Source of the DNA: Micrococcaceae bacterium Sec5.8
GTDB lineage: Bacteria > Actinomycetota > Actinomycetes > Actinomycetales > Micrococcaceae
Assembly (NCBI GenBank): GCA_039636775.1
Contig: CP143429.1
Span: 2,418,001 to 2,482,000 of the forward strand
Length of the DNA: 64,000 nucleotides
Reading direction: 5' to 3'
The position numbers and the translations under genes were made by a program. Below the pieces are notes generated by a model, which saw nothing but the letters and a program-made list of their open reading frames with translations, did not search any database and was not told the origin of the DNA. How positions within the stretch are numbered: the first letter of the stretch is position 1; every line of letters starts with the position of its first letter. Of this stretch, positions 44,727-53,576 are shown one piece after another.

Positions 44727-46013
44727 ATGTCCGAAGATAGACACTTAGTCATTGCTAATGCCTACCCTAACGATGCGAATCTATACAACTATGGCTTTCT
44801 GCATCGAAGGGTAAAAAAGTACCTTGATGCTGGCTTGGCAATTGATATTTTTCGAATCGACACCAACGAGCCAGTACTTAGACAGTACGTCTTCGATGGC
44901 GTCACAGTAACTACGGGCAATAAAACGCTTTATGCAGAATTTGTTTCAACTTCGAGCCACGCCACATTTCTGGTCCATTTTCCTCTAGACTATATCATTG
45001 CTCCTATAGCCGCCCACAGACCGACCACACCAGTAATTGCATGGCTTCACGGATATGAGACGCTGAGTTGGCACCGACGCTGGTATGACACAGTTGAAGA
45101 TGCACAATTTATCAACCGGGTAAAGAGCCTTCGCATGCATGTCGAAAAGAATAAGGTTCCATTTCTGGCAAACCTTTTTCAAGCTGAAGACCTTGACATA
45201 CGGTTTGTCGCGGTCTCGAATTGGTTCTTGAAGCACAGTGTTGAGCCGGATGCGGGTGTTCGCGTTACGAACATAAGCATAATCCCGAACGTCATCGATA
45301 CGAAGATCTTCCCCTTCGTCCGCAAAAATCCTGAATTGCGTTATAAAGTGCTTGTTATCAAGCCTTTCACCAGCTACAAATATGCCAATGACTTGGTCGT
45401 GAAAACAATCCTGTCACTTCGCGAGTTGCCGTACTTTGATAAACTGCACTTCAGCATCATCGGCGATGGGCCTATCTTTGATAAGACATTAGAGCCCCTT
45501 CGTAGTCTAGCGAACGTCCACATCACAAAGGCATTCTTACGGCAGGAAGAAATTGCTGCCCTCCACGCCGACCATGGGATCTTTCTCAGCCCTACCCGCT
45601 GGGACTCTCAAGGTGTATCTATCGGAGAAGCGATGAGTTCGGGCCTCGTCCCAGTGTCCACAGCGATTTCTGCCATTCCCGAATTCGTGACCGACGGCCG
45701 CAGCGGTCTTCTAGCCAACACCGAAGACCCTGATGAATTGGCCTCCTATCTGAAAGTACTTTTCGAATCGCCTGAGACCTTTACGCTAATGTCGGAACAG
45801 GCATCAATCCAGATTCAGACATCTTGCGGGCCGCAAGCGACCACTGATCGAGAAATCGAACTTATAAAGAACCGGTCATTGGGCAGGAATAGGGATATCC
45901 ACGATGTTGATTGGAAGGTCGCATATTCTGACCTTGAGGAAGAGGTGTTCTCTGTACTGCGCTATTTCTCAGAAAGGCATGATGCACTATCTCAGACAAT
46001 TAGGCAAATTTAG
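44727..46013 (+). CDS. GT4-family glycosyltransferase
   Basis: A 428-residue GT-B glycosyltransferase. PVIAWLHGYE and the RFVAVSNWF segment belong to the N-terminal fold; IIPNVIDTKIF, the HFSIIGDGP block, FLSPTRWDSQGVSIGEAMSSGLVPV and the following E-x7-E region are typical of GT4 enzymes. Ribosome-binding site GGAG, 9 bases upstream. Base composition is markedly AT-richer than in the housekeeping region (many AAA, ATA and TTA codons), suggesting transfer. It ends at the start of the IS region. Confidence 0.88.
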   Translation: MSEDRHLVIANAYPNDANLYNYGFLHRRVKKYLDAGLAIDIFRIDTNEPVLRQYVFDGVTVTTGNKTLYAEFVSTSSHATFLVHFPLDYIIAPIAAHRPTTPVIAWLHGYETLSWHRRWYDTVEDAQFINRVKSLRMHVEKNKVPFLANLFQAEDLDIRFVAVSNWFLKHSVEPDAGVRVTNISIIPNVIDTKIFPFVRKNPELRYKVLVIKPFTSYKYANDLVVKTILSLRELPYFDKLHFSIIGDGPIFDKTLEPLRSLANVHITKAFLRQEEIAALHADHGIFLSPTRWDSQGVSIGEAMSSGLVPVSTAISAIPEFVTDGRSGLLANTEDPDELASYLKVLFESPETFTLMSEQASIQIQTSCGPQATTDREIELIKNRSLGRNRDIHDVDWKVAYSDLEEEVFSVLRYFSERHDALSQTIRQI

Positions 46014-46156
46014 TGGACTGACGACTTTGAGGTTGAGATAGGCTTCAGAGTTGTGAACTTAGTTTCAGTCGGTAGGTGCTGATTTTGAGTGAACCAACTG
46101 ATGTGTTGCGAATTTTCGAACACTGCTTCAAAACAAACTAGCGGTTAAGGATATGA
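46014..46156. other. Spacer between GT4 gene and first IS remnant
   Basis: About 140 AT-rich bases; no gene, hairpin or repeat recognised. Confidence 0.4.
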
Positions 46157-46282
46157 GGCTCTTCAGAATTGAGAGTGTAGTTTCGGTCTGAATCCGCCGG
46201 TTTCCAGGAGCGATCTGGCGATGTAGTTGGTGAGGTTGCGGAAGCCGAGGGCGGAGCCTCGGAGGTGTTCGAGTCTTCCATT
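46157..46282 (-). mobile_element. ISL3-family remnant (transposase C-terminus and one end)
   Basis: On the minus strand this encodes the last 39 or so residues of an ISL3-type transposase (INGRLEHLRG, LGFRNLTNYIARSLLETGGF) ending at 46163. A terminal GGCTCTTC motif overlaps the stop codon as in intact members. A stop codon directly precedes the match, so the rest of the element has been lost. Confidence 0.75.
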
Positions 46283-46418
46283 GATCGCTTATGCCGAGGT
46301 CTGGGTTATGCCGACTATGCGGATGCCGGCCTTGCCTCGTGCCGGTTGCTGCGGGGCGTTGTCGGCATAGTGGCAGTGTGAGAGTCTGCCTTCTCCTAAT
46401 GGGAGAAGGAGATGGGTC

Positions 46419-46814
46419 ATGAATGATCCGAATCATGTTGAGTGTGCGGTCGTTGTCGGTGTCGAGGACGAGCTAGCGGATATTGGGGCTTCTGTGGTTG
46501 CCGGAAGCGCAGCCCCTTCCGCGGGCAGTTGGCACCAGAGGATCTGGCCTCGTCGTCAGGCCGGTCCTCTTGCCGCGGTGATGATGGAGCTGATCGAGTG
46601 GCTGGTCGCGCAGGGTTACGCTCCGACCACCCAACGCAACCATGTCCGTGCAGCAGTGCGCCTTGGCTCATGGATGGTCGCTGAGGATCTCAAGCTCGGT
46701 GATCTGGACGCGGAGCGTGTAATTCGCATGGTCCGGGAGGACAACGAACGCTTCCCGAAGCACTCTTCGGTCAATGAGAACGTCTCTGCGGTCCTTCGGT
46801 TCCTGCGCGAAACG
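46419..46814 (+). pseudogene. Truncated tyrosine recombinase (N-terminal part)
   Basis: The frame begins with ATG after AGGAG and encodes about 132 residues resembling the N-terminal SAM-like core-binding domain of tyrosine recombinases (MMELIEWLVAQGYAPTTQRN, NENVSAVLRFLRETG). The catalytic domain is absent: at 46815 the left end of ISL3-B begins and the frame runs on only 9 codons. The missing part is not found beyond the right end of ISL3-B. Confidence 0.65.
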
Positions 46815-46849
46815 GGCTCTTGGTGGTTGGTGGGGAATTGAGTTCGTGT

Positions 46850-46857
46850 CGTTAAAG
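46850..46857. repeat. 8-bp target duplication of ISL3-A (left copy)
   Basis: CGTTAAAG directly abuts the left end of ISL3-A; an identical copy is at 48344-48351. Confidence 0.9.
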
Positions 46858-48343
46858 GGCCCTTCGCAGATGAGCATGGTTAGCGTCGGCTGAGACCACC
46901 GCCGCGTAGCGTAGTCAGCTGAGCTGCGGCGTGGTGCAGGGGGAAAGAGGTCAGGGCCTCTTTGAATTGGTAGCGACCAAGCAACCAATACCCAAAAGAG
47001 ACCCTGACATGAATAACTCTATGTCTTGTTCCGGTGGCCGCTGGTGCACACGCGCCGATACTCTGCTCGGTGTCGAGGGCATCCACATCAGCTCCGTCAC
47101 GGCAACCGAGAACGGCCTGTTTCTACGCGTCGAAACCGGCGAAACCCTCAGCGGCTGCCCGGAGTGCGGCGTCATCGCGATCGGCCACGGCCGCCGCCAA
47201 GTCTGGCTCCATGACACTCCCTGTTTCGGCAGGCCGGTGCGGCTGCTGTGGGCCAAACGCGTCTGGCGATGCCCGGACCCGGACTGCCCGAGAACGACAT
47301 TCACCGAAGACCACCCGCTGGCAGGGCCACGGGCGAAACTCACCTCCCGGGCAGTGGCCTGGGCGACCGACGCGCTGCAGCGATTCGACACTTCCGTCTC
47401 GGCCCTGGCCCACCAGCTCGGCGTCTCCTGGCACACCGTCTGGGATGCGGTGCGGGTGGAAGCATCCAGACGGATCGCGGCGACAGACCGGCTGACGGGG
47501 GTGGATGCCCTCGGCGTCGACGAGCATGTCTGGTCACACACTGGCCCGCCGGGTTCCGGCATGGTTACAGGGATCGTGGACCACACCCGGGACTCCCACG
47601 GGATGGTGCATGCCCGGTTGCTGGACCTGGTCCCTGGGCGGTCAGGGAAGGCCTACGCCGACTGGCTCAAAGACCGCGGCGACGGGTTCACCGCCGGGAT
47701 CAAGACAGCGGCTCTGGATCCGTTTCGTGGCTACGCGAACGCTATCCGCGACGAACTTCCCGAGGCCATCACCGTCCTGGACGCGTTCCACGTCGTGAAG
47801 CTTGGATCGGCCATGGTCGATGAAGTCCGTCGAAGGGTCCAGCAAAACACCTTGGGGCACCGCGGCCGCAAGGGCGATCCGCTCTACGGGATCCGCAGGA
47901 CCCTGCAGATCGGCGCCGAACACCTCAGCGACAAACAAGGCGCCCGGCTCGATGCCAAACTCACCGCCGGGGACCCCGATCACGAAGTCACTCTGGCCTG
48001 GCAGTGCTACCAGAAGCTCCGCAACATCTACCACGCCAGACCGGAACGAGGCAGGGAACTCGTCAACGAAGTGATCTCCTCATTCCCGACGTGCCCGATC
48101 CCGGAAGTGGCCCGCCTTGGCCGCACACTCAAACAATGGAAGACCGCGATCCTCGCCTACTTCGACACCAACGGCGCCTCCAACGGCCCCACGGAAGCAA
48201 TCAACGGTGTCATCGAAACCACCCGCAGAATCGCCCGCGGCTTCCGCAACTTCACCAACTACAGAATCAGATGCCTACTCGCAGCCGGCGGACACCGCCC
48301 CTACCGGACCAAATCGACCAACCATGCCTAAATGCGAAGGGCC
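46858..48343 (+). mobile_element. Intact ISL3-family element (ISL3-A), 1486 bp
   Basis: Bounded by 24-bp imperfect inverted repeats (20 of 24 match, starting GGCCCTTCGCA) at 46858-46881 and 48320-48343 and flanked by a perfect 8-bp direct repeat, the duplication length known for ISL3. It carries one complete transposase gene whose stop codon lies in the right repeat. It is inserted in ISL3-B and so arrived later. Confidence 0.92.
47009..48331 (+). CDS. ISL3-family transposase (ISL3-A)
   Basis: A 440-residue DDE transposase. The N-terminal zinc-finger-like part has SGCPECGVIAIGHG and RCPDPDCPRTTF; HTH region SALAHQLGVSWHTVWDAV; catalytic segments VDALGVDEHV (Asp), ITVLDAFHVVKL (Asp) and, near the end, NGPTEAINGVIETTRRIARG (Glu). 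Start ATG at 47009; a longer frame from 46931 has no better ribosome-binding site. Apparently intact and possibly active. Confidence 0.93.
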   Translation: MNNSMSCSGGRWCTRADTLLGVEGIHISSVTATENGLFLRVETGETLSGCPECGVIAIGHGRRQVWLHDTPCFGRPVRLLWAKRVWRCPDPDCPRTTFTEDHPLAGPRAKLTSRAVAWATDALQRFDTSVSALAHQLGVSWHTVWDAVRVEASRRIAATDRLTGVDALGVDEHVWSHTGPPGSGMVTGIVDHTRDSHGMVHARLLDLVPGRSGKAYADWLKDRGDGFTAGIKTAALDPFRGYANAIRDELPEAITVLDAFHVVKLGSAMVDEVRRRVQQNTLGHRGRKGDPLYGIRRTLQIGAEHLSDKQGARLDAKLTAGDPDHEVTLAWQCYQKLRNIYHARPERGRELVNEVISSFPTCPIPEVARLGRTLKQWKTAILAYFDTNGASNGPTEAINGVIETTRRIARGFRNFTNYRIRCLLAAGGHRPYRTKSTNHA

Positions 48344-48351
48344 CGTTAAAG
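48344..48351. repeat. 8-bp target duplication of ISL3-A (right copy)
   Basis: CGTTAAAG, identical to 46850-46857; ISL3-B sequence resumes directly after it. Confidence 0.9.
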
Positions 48352-48421
48352 ACAAAGGGGCCCGTGGCCCTGTTGGGATGAGTGTGTCTAAGCATTCGAC
48401 CTGGAACAGGACCACGAGCCC

Positions 48422-48690
48422 TTGAATGAGCCTACCGGGGTCGCAGCCGACGCTGCCACCATCCTCTTCAACCTGCCCGACTACCGCGTCATCTCCACGA
48501 CCCTGTCCGCTGGCCGGCGGCAAGTCATTGTCGAAACGGACCAGCCGCCGGGGTGCCCGAGCTGTGGGGTCGTTGCGTCCCGGCGGAAGGAACGCCGCTA
48601 CCAGCGGCTCCGCGACATCCCGGTTGCCGGACCGTTGGACGTGCTCTGGTCCAAGTACCGCTGGTACTGCGAAGAGCCGGCGTGCGAGAG
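48422..48690 (+). pseudogene. ISL3-B transposase, 5' fragment
   Basis: About 90 codons from a TTG start: the N-terminal domain with PPGCPSCGVVASRRKERRYQ, RDIPVAGPLDVLWSKYRW and YCEEPACE (zinc-ligand cysteines). The gene is broken by the IS21-family element at 48691. The continuation is at 50822-51651, but about 75 codons between the two parts are missing. Confidence 0.85.
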
Positions 48691-48758
48691 TGTTAACGCC
48701 AACCGAAAATAGGGCCAGAACCGCCAACTGAAAATAGGGCCACCGACCATCATGGAAG

Positions 48759-50003
48759 GTGATCAATTTGGATGATTGGGCTGAGATACGCCACCTGTTT
48801 TCGACGGGCAAGCACTCGAAGCGTGAGATCGGCAGGATCGTGGGGGTTTCCCGCGGAACGGTTGACCGGGCGCTGGAGTCGGACCGGGCTCCGAAGTACC
48901 AGCGGGCGGCGGGAGTATCGAGTTTTGATGCGTTTGCTCCCAGGGTGCGGGAGCTGTTGGTGAAGACGCCGACGATGCCGGCCGCAACGCTCGCGGAGCG
49001 GGTGGGCTGGTCCGGTTCCGCGTCGCTGTTCCGGGCGAAGGTCGCCGCGATCCGGCCTGAATATGCGCCGCCGGACCCGGCTGACCGTCTGGTCCACGAG
49101 CCGGGGTTCCAGGTCCAGTGCGATCTCTGGTTCCCGCACGAGCCGCTGCCCGTCGGTGCAGGCCAGAACGACACGCCACCGGTGCTGGTGATGACTTCGG
49201 CGTTCTCGGGATTCATCCAGGCACGGATGCTGCCCTCACGGACGACGCCGGCCCTTTTGGGCGGAATGTGGACTCTTCTCCAGGACGCGCAGGCTGTTCC
49301 GTCCCGGCTGCTGTGGGACAACGAGTCCGGCATCGGCCGGCGCCGGCCCACCCAGCCGGTGGCCGCGTTCGCCGGGTCCCTCGGGCTGGAGATCAAGCTG
49401 CTGCCGCCTAGGGATCCGGAGTCCAAGGGCATGGTCGAGCGGATGAACAGGTTCTTCCGGCAACGCTTCATGCCGGGCCGGGACTTCCGCTCACCAGCGG
49501 ATTTCAACGGCCAGCTGGAGGACTGGCTGCCCAAGGCCAACCACCGGTACTCGCGGTCCCGCCACGGCCGCCCTGACGAGCTGATCGTCCTGGACCGGGA
49601 AAGGATGCGGGAACTGCCGCCGGTAAGCCCGGAAACGGCGTTCCGCAACGCGGTGCGGCTGCCACGGGATTACTACGTGCGGGTGTTCTCCAACGACTAT
49701 TCCGTGGACCCGTCGTTCATTGGGCGGATCGTTGATGTCATCGCTGATCTGGACACTGTCTGGGTCACCCATGACGGCGTCATCATCGCCACGCACGTCC
49801 GGGCCTGGGCCCGGCATCTGGTGGTGACCGATCCGGCCCACGTGGCCCGCGCGGCGGTGATGCGCCGGGACTTCCGGACCCAGCGGGTGCGCCGTCCCGA
49901 ACCGCCAGAATCTGTGGAGGTGCGGGATCTGGCCGCCTATGACGAGATCTTCGGCATCGACCTCGGCCAGCAGCGGAACCTGGTCATGGAGGTGGTCTCA
50001 TGA
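48759..50003 (+). CDS. istA: IS21-family transposase IstA
   Basis: A 414-residue DDE transposase. N-terminal HTH (residues 5-40: FSTGKHSKREIGRIVGVSRG), then a retroviral-integrase-type core: first Asp in QCDLWFPHE, second in LLWDNESG, Glu in SKGMVERMNRFFRQ. The C-terminal beta-barrel region is present. GTG at 48759, or TTG at 48768 which is better spaced from GGAAGGTGA. Its stop overlaps the istB ATG (ATGA). Confidence 0.92.
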   Translation: MINLDDWAEIRHLFSTGKHSKREIGRIVGVSRGTVDRALESDRAPKYQRAAGVSSFDAFAPRVRELLVKTPTMPAATLAERVGWSGSASLFRAKVAAIRPEYAPPDPADRLVHEPGFQVQCDLWFPHEPLPVGAGQNDTPPVLVMTSAFSGFIQARMLPSRTTPALLGGMWTLLQDAQAVPSRLLWDNESGIGRRRPTQPVAAFAGSLGLEIKLLPPRDPESKGMVERMNRFFRQRFMPGRDFRSPADFNGQLEDWLPKANHRYSRSRHGRPDELIVLDRERMRELPPVSPETAFRNAVRLPRDYYVRVFSNDYSVDPSFIGRIVDVIADLDTVWVTHDGVIIATHVRAWARHLVVTDPAHVARAAVMRRDFRTQRVRRPEPPESVEVRDLAAYDEIFGIDLGQQRNLVMEVVS

Positions 50004-50756
50004 CCGGGACACCGTCACAGATCGAGTACTACGCCCGGGCTCTGCGCGCCACGGATCAGCGATGGGTTCCGCCGTCTCGGGGACCAGGCCCGGGACGCCG
50101 GCTGGTCGCACGAGGAGTACCTGGCCGCCGTGCTCTCCCGTGAAGTCTCCGAACGCGAAGCCTCCGGAGCGGCGACCCGGATCAAAGCCGCGAGGTTCCC
50201 GGCACACAAGGACCTCGAGGAGTTCAACTTCGACCACCAGCCCTCCGCGGACCGGAACCTTATCGCGCATCTGGGCACCGGCGTCTTCCTTGCCGAGGCC
50301 AAAAACGTGGTCCTCCTCGGGCCGCCAGGCACCGGCAAAACCCATCTCGCGGTCGGAATCGGCATCAAGGCAGCCAAGGCCGGGCACAGGGTCCTCTTCG
50401 ACTCCGCGACCGGCTGGGTCGCCCGGCTGCAGGAGGCTCATTCCCGCGGGAAACTAGCCCAGGAACTGGTGAAACTACGCCGCTACGGGCTCCTCATAAT
50501 TGACGAAGTAGGCTATATCACGTTTGACCAGGACGCCGCGAACCTGTTCTTCCAGCTGGTCTCCAGCCGCTACGAACACGCCTCGATGATCCTAACGTCC
50601 AACCTACCCTTCGCCCGGTGGGGCGACGTCTTCGGGGACCTGACCATCGCCTCGGCCATGATCGACCGGATCGTCCACCACGCCGACGTCATCAGCCTCA
50701 AAGGCAACAGCTACCGACTCAAAAAACACCAACCCACCGCCGGTACGGCACAATAG
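50000..50756 (+). pseudogene. istB: Frameshifted IS21 helper ATPase IstB
   Basis: Starts ATG at 50000 (MTGTPSQIEYYARALRA), then the IstB frame continues one frame over from about 50053 (RISDGFRRLGDQARDAGW). The AAA+ domain is intact: LLGPPGTGKTHLAVGIG (Walker A), LLIIDEVGY (Walker B), SNLPFARWGDVFGD. An internal start at 50130 could still yield a 208-residue form lacking the N-terminal domain. Either a real inactivating indel, ribosomal frameshifting or a sequence error. Confidence 0.8.
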
Positions 50757-50821
50757 AACGAACAACAAGTGGCCCTGTTTTCAAATGGCACTAATGGCCC
50801 TGTTTTGGGTTGGCGTTAACA

Positions 50822-51651
50822 CTCGGACACGAAACTCACACAGACACTGGACTTCTATCTGGGGACCCAACCACGTGCGCTACTTCCAGGACCAGTCAAC
50901 GAAGGCGTGGACGCGGTTCGAGCCGTGGATGACGACCATCGTGGATCTGGACACCGGCCAGGTCTTGGGCGTGGTGGACGGCCGTGACCACAAGGGCGTC
51001 GGCGACTGGCTCTTCGCCCGGCCGCTCGACTGGCGCCTCGGCGTGCAGGTCGTGGCAATTGATCCGTCCGCGGCGTTCCGTAAAGCATTGCGGATGTGGC
51101 TTCCCCGCACCGCTGTCGCGGTAGATCACTTCCACCTGATCTCGCACGCCAACCAGGCCATGACCGAAACCCGGCAGAACCTCTCACAGCAGGTCAAGGG
51201 CCGGCGCGGCCGAGCCGTCGACAAGGCCTGGGCCCACCGCATGCTGCTGCTGCGCGCCGGCGACCAGCTCAGCCCAAGGGCCGCCCTCCGGCTGGAGGAA
51301 GTCTTCGCTGTCGATAATCCGACGGGCGCGCTCCAGGCGGTCTGGAAAGTCAAGGAACAGCTCCGGGCCCTGCTCCGCACCGGCTCACTGGAGGACGCCG
51401 AGGCGGCCAAGAACGAACTCGAGGCACTCGTCAAGGCAGCCGGCCGGCCCGAAACCAACCGGCTCTACCGCACCGTCTGCAGGTGGTGGAAAGAGATCGA
51501 GGTACTGATCATCACCGGCGCCACAACAGGCAAAGTCGAAGCCAACAACACGTCGATCAAAAACATCAAACGCACCGCCCGCGGGTACCGCAACCCCGCC
51601 AACTACAAATCCGTTATCCTCTTGAGAAGTGCCGTCCGGACGGCGGCATGA
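50822..51651 (+). pseudogene. ISL3-B transposase, 3' fragment
   Basis: Encodes the C-terminal 275 or so residues of the same transposase type: VRYFQDQSTKAWTRFEPWMT, VVAIDPSAAFRKALRMWLP, AVDHFHLISHANQAMTE, TGKVEANNTSIKNIKRTARG. The first catalytic Asp segment (usually GIDEHR) is missing or altered (GPNHVRYF), and the first 15 codons after IS21 do not look like transposase. Right terminal repeat follows. Confidence 0.85.
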
Positions 51652-51804
51652 TGCTCATCTCAGGGATCCACTTCCCCACGAACCGTGAAGAGCCCAGTAA
51701 CCTCCATCTGAACAAGACCGCAAGAGCTTCAACACAAACCCCGAAGAACTTAGACCTCGATAACAGAGACGTGTCCAGACCGCCCCAAGTGCTCGGTCGC
51801 TGAA

Positions 51805-52887
51805 CTACCTGGACGCAAACGTGGTGAGTGCTTCGACCATTCTAACCGCCGTATTTTGCTGACTCCGGTCGGCAAGAATCCTGGCACGACCCTCAATTTG
51901 AGCTTCCGCGTACGAATTAGGTATCAACATCTGTTGAAGATTATCTTCCAGTTTGACTATGTCTTTACCCACTATTGGATAATCCGCAAAGTTGGACCAG
52001 ACACCGATTTCCAGGTTTGACCCAATTTGAAGTCCTGCGATTCCCCTGGCTCCGGCAGCCAAGCATGGAGTACCAACAGCCAAGCTCTGCATTGCCCCTC
52101 GCCCAGCCGACACGCTGAAGACAGCCCTATTCATTAGCCGTGGAACAGTATCAGCTGGCACCCATCCTCGCATTTCAACTGAAATATTTGGATAGTCCTC
52201 GATAAACTTTTCCAGCTCAAGTTCGACTCTGCCTCGCTCGGGACCATCCCCCAAGACTACGACATCCCAGTGGATATGATCAGCATGACGAGAAAGCTGC
52301 TCGATCAGGAGTTTGAGGGCCGTCACTTGGCTACGCTTATCTTTGTCTATCCTGGAGGCCATGACGACTAAACCGCGCCCATCCGCCGTCTTTTCATCCA
52401 GCGCCAAAAGAGGATATGCAAATCTATCCATGTCTACGCCATTCGGAGCTACTCGTACTCGCTCCGGGTCAATTCGGCAAAGGTCAACGAGCAAATCACC
52501 GATTTGTTCAGTTGTCACCAAGAACCCGTCAACTAAATGCTGCCAGGTGTAGACAAAGTCATGGTGAAACCCATGAAACATGGCAACGAGTCTGGTCTCC
52601 ATGATCTCGTTGACGAATAGGGCAAACTTCCTCGAATGGAATGGCTGCGCAAATATAAGGTCGTAGCGGGGGCCTCTGCGGATTTCTTCCGCAACGGGGC
52701 CCCAATCGGACCAGTCGACACGGATGACATCAGCGCCGGATTCTTCCCCTTTCTCCGCCACTAAGCCGTCCTGCAGAACAAGCGTGACTTCGTGTCCGCA
52801 TTTAACAAGCGTCGTTGCGGCACTAATGACGTATTCGTGTAGCCCGCCCCATTCAGCAACTGTGTAGGCCGGTATCAAAATCTTCAT
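51805..52887 (-). CDS. GT4-family glycosyltransferase
   Basis: A 360-residue GT-B enzyme. IPAYTVAEWGGLHEYV at the N-terminus is the usual glycine loop, VAPNGVDMDRFAYPLL the linker after the acceptor domain, and VVVLGDGPERGRVELE and the SVSAGRGAMQSLAVGTPCLA block the nucleotide-sugar site (the E-x7-E motif is degenerate). Last gene of the minus-strand polysaccharide operon, 5 bases after the preceding gene. Confidence 0.88.
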   Translation of the reverse strand: MKILIPAYTVAEWGGLHEYVISAATTLVKCGHEVTLVLQDGLVAEKGEESGADVIRVDWSDWGPVAEEIRRGPRYDLIFAQPFHSRKFALFVNEIMETRLVAMFHGFHHDFVYTWQHLVDGFLVTTEQIGDLLVDLCRIDPERVRVAPNGVDMDRFAYPLLALDEKTADGRGLVVMASRIDKDKRSQVTALKLLIEQLSRHADHIHWDVVVLGDGPERGRVELELEKFIEDYPNISVEMRGWVPADTVPRLMNRAVFSVSAGRGAMQSLAVGTPCLAAGARGIAGLQIGSNLEIGVWSNFADYPIVGKDIVKLEDNLQQMLIPNSYAEAQIEGRARILADRSQQNTAVRMVEALTTFASR

Positions 52888-52892
52888 GGCAT

Positions 52893-53576
52893 CTACCCCC
52901 GGGGTGAAATCGCAGATGAATCGCTGGATCGGTCAATCTCCAAGCCCAAGCCGACGGAGCCGAGAAGATTACCGAGGGCTGCAAGCTGGCGGTCGGGTAC
53001 CTCGTCGTCCGCCCGACAAATGATGGTGGAAATCTGCAGATCGGCCGCAAAGAGAACCGCGACGGCCATGAACGGGTACATGCGCTCTCCGACAGAACGC
53101 TGTTGTGCGTGCAGCCAGGCATTGCTGGATAGGGTCAATTGATCAAAAGAGAATAACCTGCCGGTGACCAGATCGGAACGGACCACATTCAGGCCGATTC
53201 TCCGAGTTCCATCGAGTTTGTTAATCCGATCTAGTCCGAGAGGTGCATCCTGTTCGAGTGCAAGCTCGAGTCCACCCGGCCACGTGAGCGTCCCAGCTCC
53301 CGATGTGACGTTTGTTGGAACAATCGGCCCGTTACTGGAGAAAAGGCTGATGGCCGCAGCAACCTTCGAGGACATTGCAAACGGAGCGTTGAATCTTCCC
53401 CCCATATGCGAGCCGAAAACCAAAATAGCAGCGACGGCCGCGCGGTCGGCCCAGTTTTTCGCCGGAGAGGCGTCCATCCAAAATTCCGAAACTACCGGAT
53501 GAGTGTCCAAATATTCGAGATCGTGCGCCTTCAGCCCCGCACGACCCGATTTGTCGTTATTCCAGGAAACTTTCAT
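52893..53576 (-). CDS. Unknown protein in the polysaccharide operon
   Basis: A 227-residue protein with no recognised domain, signal peptide or clear membrane helix. The middle (about 85-150) seems beta-rich; the C-terminal part includes ERMYPFMAVAVLFAADLQI, moderately hydrophobic. It overlaps the upstream glycosyltransferase by 4 bases and is followed 5 bases later by another, so translation is coupled and a role as a partner of these enzymes is likely (inference). Confidence 0.72.
   Translation of the reverse strand: MKVSWNNDKSGRAGLKAHDLEYLDTHPVVSEFWMDASPAKNWADRAAVAAILVFGSHMGGRFNAPFAMSSKVAAAISLFSSNGPIVPTNVTSGAGTLTWPGGLELALEQDAPLGLDRINKLDGTRRIGLNVVRSDLVTGRLFSFDQLTLSSNAWLHAQQRSVGERMYPFMAVAVLFAADLQISTIICRADDEVPDRQLAALGNLLGSVGLGLEIDRSSDSSAISPRG

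Larger units (their letters stand above)
48691..50821 (+). mobile_element. IS21-family element, 2131 bp
   Basis: Terminal 27-bp inverted repeats starting TGTTAACGCC (48691-48717 and 50795-50821, 25 of 27 matching), each followed inward by a second GAAAATAGGGCCA-like copy, the multiple terminal repeats typical of IS21. It contains istA and a frameshifted istB in the expected overlapping order. The flanks (GCGAGAG and CTCGGAC) show no direct repeat, unlike a simple insertion. Confidence 0.9.
46815..51694 (+). mobile_element. ISL3-family element (ISL3-B) carrying two nested insertions
   Basis: The left end (from 46815) and right end (to 51694) form imperfect inverted repeats: 21 of 26 bases match, starting GGCTCTT. 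ISL3-A is inserted 43 bases inside the left end and an IS21-family element lies inside the transposase gene. Removing both and the 8-bp duplication leaves about 1255 bp, roughly 200-250 bp short of a full element. Flanking octamers (GCGAAACG left, CAGTAACC right) are not duplicates, so a rearrangement has occurred. Confidence 0.75.

Noticed and set aside
46157..51694. Composite transposon formed by two ISL3 copies
   Set aside because: ISL3-A lies inside ISL3-B rather than flanking cargo, and their ends differ in sequence; no passenger genes are carried.
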